Of a stretch of 64,000 nt of DNA, positions 28,849-37,482 are shown in pieces. This stretch comes from Leptospira harrisiae (GTDB lineage Bacteria; Spirochaetota; Leptospiria; Leptospirales; Leptospiraceae). Position 1 is the first letter of the stretch. Each line of letters begins with the position of its first letter. The translations under genes and the position numbers were made by a program. The DNA lies in assembly GCF_002811945.1 (NCBI RefSeq), contig NZ_NPDX01000005.1, positions 124,001 through 188,000 on the forward strand, read 5' to 3'. The notes beneath the pieces are model-generated. The model saw only the letters and a program-made list of their open reading frames with translations. It made no database searches and was not told the DNA's origin.

Positions 28849-30195
28849 ATGTCGAACTTAAAAATTTCGGATAGATTTGCGAAATCTTTTCTGACTGAAA
28901 ATCTGATTCAAAACGAATTGGAAAAGGCGGAAAAAGCGCGCCAAACCTTACTTCAAAAAACAGGACCAGGAAATGAGTTTTTAGGTTGGGTTGATCTACC
29001 TGGAAAAATTAGTGGAGATGAACTCCAAAAGATACGTGTGGCTGCTGAAACCATACAATCACATTCACAATATTTGATAGTAGTAGGGATTGGTGGGAGT
29101 TACTTGGGGGCGAGGGCCGTGATCGAAGCTTTAACGCCAGAATTCAGCACACCAGAAACACAAAAAAAATCAGTTAAAATTATTTATGCCGGACATCATT
29201 TGGATGCAGATTATCATTCTCGACTTTTGGCATTTCTTGAAAACAAAGAGTTTTCAGTAAATGTAATTTCAAAATCTGGTACGACAACGGAACCGGCTAT
29301 CGCCTTTCGACTATTACTTTCTCTACTGGAACGTAAGTATGGAAGAGAAAAAGTCAAAAAAAGAGTTTTTGCGACAACTGACAAAGAAAAGGGAGCCTTA
29401 AAACAATTAGCGGATGAATACGGATTTCCAACGTTTGTAATTCCTGATGATGTAGGTGGTCGGTATTCTGTTTTTACACCTGTCGGATTATTACCAATTG
29501 CAGCGGCAGGGTTTAGCATCAACAAACTCATTGATGGTGCAAAACAAATGGAAGTAGAATTAAAATCCAAATCCGCCGCCGACGGAAATATTGCTACTGT
29601 CTATGCTGCAATACGAAATGCTCTCTATGCCAAAGAGAAAAAAACAGAAATTTTAGTAAGTTATACTCCCGCATTAGGCTTTTTATCTGAGTGGTGGAAA
29701 CAGTTGTTTGGCGAAAGTGAAGGAAAAAGAGGAAAAGGAATTTTCCCTGCATCGGTTCAATTCACAACAGACCTACATTCGATGGGTCAATACATTCAAG
29801 ATGGAGAACGACATTTGATGGAAACTGTAATCAAAGTGGAAACTCCAAAACAAGATGTGTATTTGACAGAAAAACAGGATGATCGAGATGGTTTAAATTA
29901 TTTAGCAGGAAAAAAACTATCGGAGGTAAATCAAAGTGCAATGTTAGGAACATTGATTGCCCATAGAGATGGCGGAGTGCCTTGTTTAGAAATCACATTG
30001 CCAGTGTTAAGTGAAGAAATAGTTGGAGAATTATTATATTTCTTTGAATTTGCTTGCGGTGTTTCTGGTTATATGTTAGGTGTAAATCCTTTTGACCAAC
30101 CTGGTGTAGAAGATTATAAAAACAACATGTTTGCTTTATTAGGTAAAAAAGGATTTGAAAAAAGAAAAGAGGAAATTCTAAGCCACATAAGATGA
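28849..30195 (+). CDS. pgi: Glucose-6-phosphate isomerase
   Basis: 448 residues, the compact form, interconverting glucose-6-phosphate and fructose-6-phosphate. Motifs are VGIGGSYLGARAV, SKSGTTTEPA, GGRYSVFTPVGLL and the C-terminal GVNPFDQPGVEDYK. ATG 28849 has AAGGA 8 nt upstream; an earlier in-frame ATG at 28717 lies inside galK and is rejected. Convergent with the MurU-like gene, overlapping it by 18 nt. Confidence 0.97.
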   Translation: MSNLKISDRFAKSFLTENLIQNELEKAEKARQTLLQKTGPGNEFLGWVDLPGKISGDELQKIRVAAETIQSHSQYLIVVGIGGSYLGARAVIEALTPEFSTPETQKKSVKIIYAGHHLDADYHSRLLAFLENKEFSVNVISKSGTTTEPAIAFRLLLSLLERKYGREKVKKRVFATTDKEKGALKQLADEYGFPTFVIPDDVGGRYSVFTPVGLLPIAAAGFSINKLIDGAKQMEVELKSKSAADGNIATVYAAIRNALYAKEKKTEILVSYTPALGFLSEWWKQLFGESEGKRGKGIFPASVQFTTDLHSMGQYIQDGERHLMETVIKVETPKQDVYLTEKQDDRDGLNYLAGKKLSEVNQSAMLGTLIAHRDGGVPCLEITLPVLSEEIVGELLYFFEFACGVSGYMLGVNPFDQPGVEDYKNNMFALLGKKGFEKRKEEILSHIR

Positions 30196-30900
30196 GTTGA
30201 TGAAGGATTGAATTTTCAAAAGTTCAGATCCAAATATATCTTTTGTGATGTAAGCATCCCAAAGTTCTTTTGTTCCTAAATCAAGAACCGTACCGGAGAA
30301 AATCTCTCCGGTAATTTCTCCTCTATTTGCAGATTCCTTAAAAATATCCGATAAATCATAGTATTTGTTTTTCTCCAAATGAATAAGGCAGTTTGGATTA
30401 AGTAAAGCTAGTCCAATGTAATAATTCGATCCTTCTCCAAAAGTTAGTTTCCCATTTTCTCCTATATTGATTTTCGTATAATTTTGATTAGGAGGAATTG
30501 GAAGTAAATATAAATGAATTTTTGAAAAAGGTGTTAAATCCTTTTTGGGTACAAAGTTTGGAGTTGGAAAAAACAAAGTGTCTGGATTGATTAATAGTAT
30601 CGGTTCGTTAAAAAAAATTTCAGGTAATCCTGTTCGAATTCCACCTGCAGTACCAAGGATTTCTTTTTTTTCTTCTAAAACTTCAATGGGAAATTGAGTA
30701 AAGTTTTGAAGATGGGATTTGATTTGGTCACCTAAATAATGTGTGTTGATCCAAACTTTTGAAGTATTCCATTTTTTCAAAAGATACAAACTATAATCAA
30801 GAAGGGAAATACCTTGAATTTTTAATAGAGGTTTCGGACAACCTTCGGTGAGTATTCCCATACGTTTCCCAAACCCTGCCGCTAAAACAAACGCATTCAT
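30178..30900 (-). CDS. MurU-like sugar-1-phosphate nucleotidyltransferase
   Basis: 240 residues of the NTP_transferase family: LAAGFGKRM at 6-14, PKPLL with Lys23, GTAGGI at 82-87 and NPDTL at 104-108 for the metal site. Length and motifs resemble MurU, which makes UDP-MurNAc from MurNAc-1-phosphate. Its start overlaps the AmgK-like kinase stop by ATGA, the same pairing seen in the Pseudomonas wall-recycling bypass, which supports the function. Other sugar nucleotidyltransferases cannot be excluded. Confidence 0.75.
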   Translation of the reverse strand: MNAFVLAAGFGKRMGILTEGCPKPLLKIQGISLLDYSLYLLKKWNTSKVWINTHYLGDQIKSHLQNFTQFPIEVLEEKKEILGTAGGIRTGLPEIFFNEPILLINPDTLFFPTPNFVPKKDLTPFSKIHLYLLPIPPNQNYTKINIGENGKLTFGEGSNYYIGLALLNPNCLIHLEKNKYYDLSDIFKESANRGEITGEIFSGTVLDLGTKELWDAYITKDIFGSELLKIQSFINSSYVA

Positions 30901-31880
30901 AAATTTTTGAAATCCTTGTGTCGACCAAGTTCTTCACGTAAACTTCTTACAAAAATATATAATGAATCGGCAAACATTCCTAATTGAATGATTTCTTCCA
31001 ATTGGTTTAAACATGAGATGATTGATGGTTTAAATTTATTTTTTCCATGATCTGTTACCATTCGGAAATAGGTTCCTAAAGCCTTAAAGGACCTTTGTAA
31101 TGCCTGTAAATAAAAGGTATCGTTGAATTTTTTGGATTGGTCGATATTTCGTTTTTGAAATGATTTTAACATTAAGGTTCGAAAATCTCTAGGCAGTGGG
31201 TAATATGCATCATATAAGATGGAAACTAAATCGTATTGGGGAACACCCATTCTAGCATCCTGGAAATCAATTAACGCATAATCAGAGTTTGGCGAAATTA
31301 AAATATTTCTACAGTGAAAATCTCTGTGAGTAAAAACATTAATAGGGTATTTGTTTAAATAACCTACAGTTTCTTCAATAAACGCTTTCCCTTCATTGGA
31401 AATTTCAGTTTTGATTTGAAATAACTTTTTAAATCCTTCAAATTTTTCCAAAGTTAAATTAGTTTCAAAACTCAGTTTTTCAGTATCAAATTTCCGATTT
31501 TTAACAAGAGAAGGAGGTTCTAAGGATTGGAGTTTAAGAATTAAATCGATTAGAATTGGAAATTTATTTTTATAATCATTGAGAGTGTATGAACTAAAAT
31601 CGTTCATTCCTTCAAAACTCATAAATGTAAGGCCAAGATCTTTATTTGTATCTTGAACTTTTGGAACATGGATTCCATTTGTATTTAGAAAATCAGAAAT
31701 TATAACAAAATCTTCATTTACGGTTTCATCGGCACATACCACTTCTTCTTTTCCATTAGAAGTTGAGATTCGAAAGTACCTACGAGTGGATGCTTCTTCC
31801 TGTAATGGTTCAATTTTGGAATTTTTACCATAACGAGAGAGAATCAATTCTAATTGTGAGTCATTTAATCCTGGATACAC
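30897..31880 (-). CDS. AmgK-like amino-sugar kinase (APH fold)
   Basis: 327 residues of the aminoglycoside-phosphotransferase fold. The AmgK-like nucleotide loop is EASTRRYFRI (29-38), the catalytic loop is THRDFHCRN with Asp187 and Asn192, and the metal motif is IDFQDA (Asp205). AmgK phosphorylates MurNAc/GlcNAc at C1. The coupled MurU-like gene supports peptidoglycan sugar recycling. The start is GTG 31880 without a good ribosome site, 8 bp after the hybrid sensor stop. A choline kinase/cytidylyltransferase (LicA/LicC) pair is the main alternative. Confidence 0.75.
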   Translation of the reverse strand: MYPGLNDSQLELILSRYGKNSKIEPLQEEASTRRYFRISTSNGKEEVVCADETVNEDFVIISDFLNTNGIHVPKVQDTNKDLGLTFMSFEGMNDFSSYTLNDYKNKFPILIDLILKLQSLEPPSLVKNRKFDTEKLSFETNLTLEKFEGFKKLFQIKTEISNEGKAFIEETVGYLNKYPINVFTHRDFHCRNILISPNSDYALIDFQDARMGVPQYDLVSILYDAYYPLPRDFRTLMLKSFQKRNIDQSKKFNDTFYLQALQRSFKALGTYFRMVTDHGKNKFKPSIISCLNQLEEIIQLGMFADSLYIFVRSLREELGRHKDFKNL

Positions 31881-31888
31881 TGAAGCTA

Positions 31889-33406
31889 CTATGTTTCTGA
31901 AAGCTTAGGAAAAATAAAATGAAATTTGGATCCTTTGCCTGGCGAAGATTCAATTTCTAATTGAATGTCAAAATTATCTACAATTTGTTTGACTACAAAC
32001 ATTCCGAGTCCAGTTCCTTTTCCTAATTCCTTTGTTGTAAAATACGGTTCGTAGATTTTATCTAAAGTTTCTGGTGACATACCTTCTCCATCATCTGATA
32101 CAACTAAGTATGAGTATCTTTTGTCCTGGTAGGAACGAATTTCTATCGTACCAATATTGTTGGTAGCATCGGCTGCATTCAATAGGATGTTGGAAAGTAA
32201 TAATGCAAATTGGTCAGAGTTCATTTGGATAGGAACTTCTTCTGATGTTTCTTCCCATTTGATATGACAATATTTTAACTTTGCTGTTTCCTTAAACATT
32301 TGAAGAACAGAAGATATTTCCTTATTCAAATTCAATGTTTTTGATTGTTCATTGTTTGATTTTAATGATTTTCCAAGTTGTAAGAGATTAGATGTTAGCG
32401 CTCGTAATTTTTCAGTTTGATTTAAAGTTACTTTTAAGGCACGGTCTTTTAGCATTACATCTGCACTTTCTCTGGAAGCCATCTCTACAAAACCTTGAAT
32501 CGCCGTGAGAGAATTATTAATTTCATGACCTATGCTAGCGGCAACAACCGATAAAAAAGCCCTTCTTTCGGAATGGATGAGTTGTTCCACCATTGCCTTT
32601 TTCTGTGTCACATCTCTAATGACTCCAGTATAATATGTATCTCCATCCAAACTATAAAAACAAATTGCAATATCGGCTAAAAAAGTAGTTTGGTCGGAAC
32701 GTAATAAAGTTACATCAGATAATTGGAGAGTAGATTTGTTTTCCTCTTCGTTGAGTACCTTTGCAATTTGTTCCATGTATTTTTGCATTTTGCTTTCGGT
32801 AAACAGAAGTTTAACGGACTGACCGATGAGTTCCAATGGTGTATGAAAACGAAACATTTCGAAACTAGCTTTATTTGCTGAAACAATCGTTAATTTGGAA
32901 TCGATTGTGATCACTGCATCGGAAGTAGCATTTAATATTGCAGTGTTTTGTCGGTTTAAATCTAAATTTTGAGTTCTTAATGCCTTTTCCAATTTTTCCG
33001 ACAATAATAGTTTTTCTAAATCTGAATCTTTTTGATTCTTAACTTCTAATGCTCGTTTTACGACGGAAAGAATCTGAGTTCTATCTACAGGTTTTGAAAT
33101 ATACTCAAAGGCATGATATCGAATTGCTGATTCGGCGGAGGATAGGTTTGGGTTTCCAGTAATGAGAATGACAGGTAAGTTGATTTGTTTTTCTGCGATA
33201 AATTTTGTGAAATCAATACCAGACATCCCTGACATTAGAATATCAGAAATTACTGCTGAAAATGTTTCACCAGAAGAAATTCTTTGGATTGCTTCTGCTG
33301 CTGATTCAGCAAGTTCAATTTGGTAACCTTCTCGAGATAAAACTCTTTTTAAAGCAACTCGAATGTCTTCTTCATCATCGACGATTAAAATTTTATCCAT
33401 TGTCAT
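31889..33406 (-). CDS. Hybrid histidine kinase (receiver-PAS-HisKA-HATPase)
   Basis: 505 residues: an N-terminal receiver (LIVDDEEDIRV, phospho-acceptor Asp55 in VISDILM), a PAS domain at about 155-270 (ILNATSDAVITIDS), the H-box GHEINNSLTAIQGF near 290, and a HATPase with NAADATNN, SDDGEGMS and GTGLGMF. It has no membrane segment, so it is cytoplasmic. The start overlaps the upstream histidine kinase by 14 nt and precedes the AmgK-like gene by 8 bp. The receiver may take phosphate from the upstream kinase. Confidence 0.9.
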   Translation of the reverse strand: MTMDKILIVDDEEDIRVALKRVLSREGYQIELAESAAEAIQRISSGETFSAVISDILMSGMSGIDFTKFIAEKQINLPVILITGNPNLSSAESAIRYHAFEYISKPVDRTQILSVVKRALEVKNQKDSDLEKLLLSEKLEKALRTQNLDLNRQNTAILNATSDAVITIDSKLTIVSANKASFEMFRFHTPLELIGQSVKLLFTESKMQKYMEQIAKVLNEEENKSTLQLSDVTLLRSDQTTFLADIAICFYSLDGDTYYTGVIRDVTQKKAMVEQLIHSERRAFLSVVAASIGHEINNSLTAIQGFVEMASRESADVMLKDRALKVTLNQTEKLRALTSNLLQLGKSLKSNNEQSKTLNLNKEISSVLQMFKETAKLKYCHIKWEETSEEVPIQMNSDQFALLLSNILLNAADATNNIGTIEIRSYQDKRYSYLVVSDDGEGMSPETLDKIYEPYFTTKELGKGTGLGMFVVKQIVDNFDIQLEIESSPGKGSKFHFIFPKLSET

Positions 33407-35183
33407 CTGTATGGGCAGGAAGGTATATCTCTACCTTTGTTCCTGTTCCTTCCTTTGTCTTGATATAGATCTCACCGCCATGGTCAGTGATGATTTTTTT
33501 AGAAATAGAAAGCCCCAAACCAGTTCCTTGTTTATTTCTTCTTGTTGTGAATAATGGCAAAAAAACTTTTTCTAAAGTATTTTCATCAATACCAGGTCCA
33601 TTGTCCTCTACTGAAAATACAACCCACTCTTTTTTTTGATTTTTGACTAAATCGATTCCCAATTCAATTTTTGGAAACTGTCTTGCCTGTTCCATCTCGG
33701 AAAGAGCATTGATGGAGTTTACCACACAATTGATCAATACTTGTTCAATTTCCTGCCAACGTACAAAAATTCCTGGTAAATTGGGTCCAGCGTGGCGGGT
33801 AAAACTGATATTTTTTTTTCGGCAACTTACCTCCACGAGTTCACTTGTTCTTACTAAGATATAATACGGCGATACAAAATCTCGATTGGGACTTTCCATC
33901 CTACCTAAATCAAGTAGAGCCTTAACCAAATCTCGAATTCGTAAATTTGCTGATTCAATTTTTTTGAGAATGTTCCTTCGTTCGCTGGGATCTGTTTCGT
34001 CGACGGCAATTAAATCATCTAAATATAAAAGTGCACTTTGAAGTGGATTATTAATTTCATGAGCAAGTCCGGCAGCAATTTCTCCGATACTTGCAAATTT
34101 CATAGATTCGATGAGTTGGCGGTCCATTCGTTTTGCTTCAGTAATATCAGAAAAAACTAACATAATTTTTTTGTCGTTCGGATCATATCGCCTTACAGGA
34201 ATAAAGCGAATTTCAAAAGTTCGTTCTTCACCTAAAAGAACATAATCAAATTCTGTGGATTGGGTAATTTGATTTTCAACAACTGCCTTCAAAACATTCA
34301 TTAGTTTCGATTTCATGGTTTCATCAAAAAAATGAAATATATCTTCTCCTACTTCAAAGGCAAAAACTTGGAATAACAAAAACTTAAAAATTGGCGCAAT
34401 TTCAAGGATTTTGGCATCTCTATTTACGATTACAAATCCATTATTCATCGTTGCAAAAAATGTTCTTAATTTATCTTCACCATATTTTATGATTCTTTCT
34501 GCATTTTGTAATTCAGAAAGATCAAGTAAAAGTAACGTGATTCCATTTGGTTTACCTTGATCTGTTGTGATAAAACTTTGTAGTTGAAAGGTAATCAAAT
34601 CACCCATTGACAATTGAAATTCTAGAATTTGTTTTGAATTTTGAATTAACAATTCTTTAGTGAAAGTTTCAGATAAGGGAAGAATATCAGATACATGGTA
34701 AGTCTGGATTTGGTTTTCTGATAAACGAAAAAAATCAATGAACTTAGGATTGGCATATTTTAAGTTTCCGTTGAGATCAGTTTGGCAAAATGGAATTTCT
34801 AGATGACCAATAACTTCAGATTGTTCCTTTGTGAACTCATGATTCCAATGAATTGTTATGGAATAAATTTCTGTATCGGAATCAAAAAAATCTGTTAGCG
34901 AGGAAAAATGAACGGAACTAACTATCTTTTCTAAATTTTGTTTTTTTAAAAACCATTTGTATTCACTTTTTGATTGCGGATGAGTATGGATTTCCGAAAT
35001 TAAAAGTTCATGATCGCAGAAGACATTTTGAATTTCCAAAGAATTCGGATTTTTGATATCCAGTCGTTCTTTTGTAATTTCATCCAGATATAGAATTCGT
35101 TTCGATTTAAGATCGACGAAAACCAATCCATTCTGGGAATGGGAAAGTAGCTGCGATAGTCTTTCAATTTTTGAATCTAACAT
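33393..35183 (-). CDS. PAS-domain sensor histidine kinase
   Basis: 596 residues without a membrane segment. Two or more PAS-like regions (about 135-240 and 240-360, the latter with FATMNNGFVIVNRDAKILEI) are followed by the H-box AHEINNPLQSALLYLDDL, the N-box NSINALSE, VEDNGPGID and GTGLGLSISKK. It is the first gene of a minus-strand operon with the hybrid kinase, the AmgK-like kinase and MurU. The ATG at 35183 lies head to head with the divergent hydrolase gene. Confidence 0.9.
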   Translation of the reverse strand: MLDSKIERLSQLLSHSQNGLVFVDLKSKRILYLDEITKERLDIKNPNSLEIQNVFCDHELLISEIHTHPQSKSEYKWFLKKQNLEKIVSSVHFSSLTDFFDSDTEIYSITIHWNHEFTKEQSEVIGHLEIPFCQTDLNGNLKYANPKFIDFFRLSENQIQTYHVSDILPLSETFTKELLIQNSKQILEFQLSMGDLITFQLQSFITTDQGKPNGITLLLLDLSELQNAERIIKYGEDKLRTFFATMNNGFVIVNRDAKILEIAPIFKFLLFQVFAFEVGEDIFHFFDETMKSKLMNVLKAVVENQITQSTEFDYVLLGEERTFEIRFIPVRRYDPNDKKIMLVFSDITEAKRMDRQLIESMKFASIGEIAAGLAHEINNPLQSALLYLDDLIAVDETDPSERRNILKKIESANLRIRDLVKALLDLGRMESPNRDFVSPYYILVRTSELVEVSCRKKNISFTRHAGPNLPGIFVRWQEIEQVLINCVVNSINALSEMEQARQFPKIELGIDLVKNQKKEWVVFSVEDNGPGIDENTLEKVFLPLFTTRRNKQGTGLGLSISKKIITDHGGEIYIKTKEGTGTKVEIYLPAHTDDNG

Positions 35184-35244
35184 TATGTTTAAATACTTTT
35201 ACCGAAGCCTTTTTCGAAACTATCAGTCCCAGAGACGTAAATCA

Positions 35245-36054
35245 ATGAAAAATATGGGGGGGATACCCTGTTTCGTTGATATGGGAGGCCATAAAATCTT
35301 TTATTGGAAATTTGGAAATGGCAATAAAAAACCAATTGTTTTTTTACATGGTTTGCTTGATGAGAGTTTTGGATTTCGAAGAGTCGTAAAAGAACTGTTA
35401 AATGATGGGTATCCGCTTTATGTATTTGATCTGCCTGGATATGGAAAAAGTAAATTACCCTTAGTAAAATATCTTTACCAAATTGATGTTTGGGCAGATT
35501 TATTACTCGAATGTTTCCTGAAATTAGAACTGAAAGATATTTGTCTAGTTGGACATTCAATGGGTGGGCTCACATCCCAACATTTGGTTTTACAAGATAA
35601 TCAAAAAAGAGTCGAAAAACTTATTCTGTTAGCACCAGGCGGAATTCCACATCCTGAACGAGAAAGAATGCGCAAAATTCTTTTCCCAAAAACGGAAAAG
35701 CAGGTTATTTTGTTGCTACGATATTTGTATGGAGAGGAATTTCCTGAACCTGGATATTTATTTCGCCATACTCTTGTTACTATTTGGAACGAAAAACCAA
35801 ATGAATATTTACAAGAAAACACCTTACGTCGGGAAGATGAGATTTTTTTTGATTCGAAAATTAAGGGAATCAAAATTCCAACCTTAATTTTAGCCGGCGC
35901 ACAAGATGAAATCACTCCGCCGTTTATGATGAAAAAAATTAATTCTTATATTAAAAAAAGTAAATTGGTATGGATTCCAAAAGTTCGACATGCCATACAT
36001 TTGGAAAAACCAGATGTGGTGGCAAATAATATTAGGATATTCTATAATACTTAA
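35245..36054 (+). CDS. Alpha/beta hydrolase
   Basis: About 269 residues. The nucleophile elbow is GHSMGGL, the oxyanion strand FLHGLLDE, the Asp is in LAGAQDEI, and the His is in VRHAIHLEKPD, a complete triad of a soluble esterase or lipase-like enzyme. Three starts are possible: ATG 35185 (1 bp from the divergent kinase start), ATG 35245 with AGAGACG upstream, and ATG 35254. I prefer 35245. A G7 tract at 35256-35262 falls just after the start and could slip. Substrate unknown. Its stop abuts the ferredoxin gene. Confidence 0.8.
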   Translation: MKNMGGIPCFVDMGGHKIFYWKFGNGNKKPIVFLHGLLDESFGFRRVVKELLNDGYPLYVFDLPGYGKSKLPLVKYLYQIDVWADLLLECFLKLELKDICLVGHSMGGLTSQHLVLQDNQKRVEKLILLAPGGIPHPERERMRKILFPKTEKQVILLLRYLYGEEFPEPGYLFRHTLVTIWNEKPNEYLQENTLRREDEIFFDSKIKGIKIPTLILAGAQDEITPPFMMKKINSYIKKSKLVWIPKVRHAIHLEKPDVVANNIRIFYNT

Positions 36055-36288
36055 TTATTCGCCATCGTCACCAATGGCATCAACGGGGCACATCGCCATT
36101 GCAGCTTTTGCTTGTTTTTCTTCGACAGGGTTGGTTGGCTGCTTTTTAAAGAAAATATGGCTTTCGTCGGTATTGTACTGCATTAAACTAGGGGCTTCCT
36201 TAATGCAGTCGTTACAGGGAACACAAGTCTGGTCGACATAGTATTTTCCTGGTACATTTTCGGGTTGTTTGCTACTTTTATCTGCCAT
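36055..36288 (-). CDS. Small [4Fe-4S] ferredoxin
   Basis: 77 residues with the cluster-binding pattern C22xxC25xxC28 and a distant C67-P, giving one probable [4Fe-4S] cluster rather than the two of bacterial-type ferredoxins. The ends are acidic. It is a soluble electron carrier; no partner oxidoreductase is adjacent (the neighbours are a hydrolase, convergent, and a receiver protein, divergent). Confidence 0.82.
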   Translation of the reverse strand: MADKSSKQPENVPGKYYVDQTCVPCNDCIKEAPSLMQYNTDESHIFFKKQPTNPVEEKQAKAAMAMCPVDAIGDDGE

Positions 36289-36296
36289 AGAGTATT

Positions 36297-36337
36297 TTTA
36301 CTTTTTAACAGACCCCCCCCTATAAAATAAAGCATAT
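36297..36337 (+). promoter_or_regulatory. Promoter with C8 tract in the spacer and almost no leader
   Basis: TTTACT (36297-36302) and TATAAA (36321-36326) are separated by 18 bp of which the last eight are C (36313-36320). Transcription would begin about 5 nt before the ATG at 36338, so the message is nearly leaderless. A change in the C tract would alter the spacer. Seen directly; promoter activity is inferred. Confidence 0.5.
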
Positions 36338-36703
36338 ATGACGAAAAAGAACATCCTCATCGTCGAGGATGAACCCTTCCTCGGACTCAATATCAAACAG
36401 AAAATCGAATCTTTCGGTTTTCATGTGATTGCGGTCGTACCTTCCGGGGATGAGGCATTCCAAATTGTTTCGGAAAAAGTTCCTGATCTGATTTTGATGG
36501 ACATCAATTTAGAAGGTTCCTTGGATGGAATAGAGACAGCGGAATCGTTACGAGAGCAGTTTTCCGTACCCGTTTTATTTTTGACAGGATTTTTAGATGA
36601 TACCGCAAAACACAGAATCAATCAAAATTCATCCTACGCTTATTTAATGAAACCTTTCACTTCCGAACAATTGAAAGAAGCAGTCTCTGGTTTTACAACT
36701 TAA
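36338..36703 (+). CDS. Single-domain response regulator (CheY-like)
   Basis: 121 residues, receiver only: LIVEDEPFLG at 7-16, phospho-acceptor Asp55 in LILMDINL, Thr in FLTGF, and Lys in LMKPF. The kinase is not adjacent, but the two kinases of the minus-strand operon 1.1 kb away are candidates. There is no ribosome site, consistent with a leaderless message. It ends 11 bp from the convergent tlyA gene. Confidence 0.9.
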   Translation: MTKKNILIVEDEPFLGLNIKQKIESFGFHVIAVVPSGDEAFQIVSEKVPDLILMDINLEGSLDGIETAESLREQFSVPVLFLTGFLDDTAKHRINQNSSYAYLMKPFTSEQLKEAVSGFTT

Positions 36704-36714
36704 GTTTTTTGAAT

Positions 36715-37482
36715 CTACCTTCTCCATTCCCACCGAATCAAAAATTCCCGATTTCCATCAGCGCCTTGGATGGGAGATTCTGCTAATCCTAAAAATTTTA
36801 GTCTTGAATCTAAATTTCTAACCTTTCGCCAAACGGAACGAATCGTATAACCAATATGATGCGAATTTTTTAGAACTCCTTTATCTAATTTGGATGGGTG
36901 AACTTCAAATTGAGGTTTAAATAAGGAGATCCCTTGCCAAATGGTTTTGGGACTGGATTGGAATAGAGAAACGAGGGAACCAAAAACGGGAACAAGTGAA
37001 ATAAAACTCAAATCCATGGTGATCCAAGTTTCCTCTGTTAAAGGTTCTAATTGAGACACTGTTAGATCTTTTAGATGAGTGCGGTCAAACACTGTAACTT
37101 TGGGATTGTTAGCAATTTTTTGGGCCAATTGACCGTAACCTACATCCACAGCGATGACACGTGAGGCACCTTTTTCCAAAAGCACTTGGCAAAAACCTCC
37201 GGTAGAAGAACCTAAATCGATACAGGTTTTGTTTTGGACATTGACCTTTGGAAAAGAAGCAAAAGCACCGAGAAGTTTGTATGCCCCACGAGAAACATAG
37301 ATTTTGATTTTTTCTTTGGTCCTAACGATATCTTTTGGGGAAACTAAAGTTCCCACTTTGGAAATTACTACATCATTGATAAGAACAGATCCAGAAAGGA
37401 TTAACGATTGTGCTAGTTTTAGATCAATCGCATAACCCTCGCGAACGAGGAATTCATCCAGTCTAATTTTTTCTTTCGGCAA
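36715..37482 (-). CDS. tlyA: TlyA-family rRNA 2'-O-methyltransferase
   Basis: 255 residues: an N-terminal S4 RNA-binding domain (about 4-60, IRLDEFLVREGYA) and an FtsJ-like methyltransferase with motif I CIDLGSSTGGFCQVL (about 87-101) and VIAVDVGYGQL. TlyA modifies 16S and 23S rRNA and its loss gives capreomycin resistance in mycobacteria; it has also been called a haemolysin in spirochaetes. The start is TTG 37482, overlapping the polyprenyl synthase gene by 20 nt. Confidence 0.9.
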   Translation of the reverse strand: MPKEKIRLDEFLVREGYAIDLKLAQSLILSGSVLINDVVISKVGTLVSPKDIVRTKEKIKIYVSRGAYKLLGAFASFPKVNVQNKTCIDLGSSTGGFCQVLLEKGASRVIAVDVGYGQLAQKIANNPKVTVFDRTHLKDLTVSQLEPLTEETWITMDLSFISLVPVFGSLVSLFQSSPKTIWQGISLFKPQFEVHPSKLDKGVLKNSHHIGYTIRSVWRKVRNLDSRLKFLGLAESPIQGADGNREFLIRWEWRR

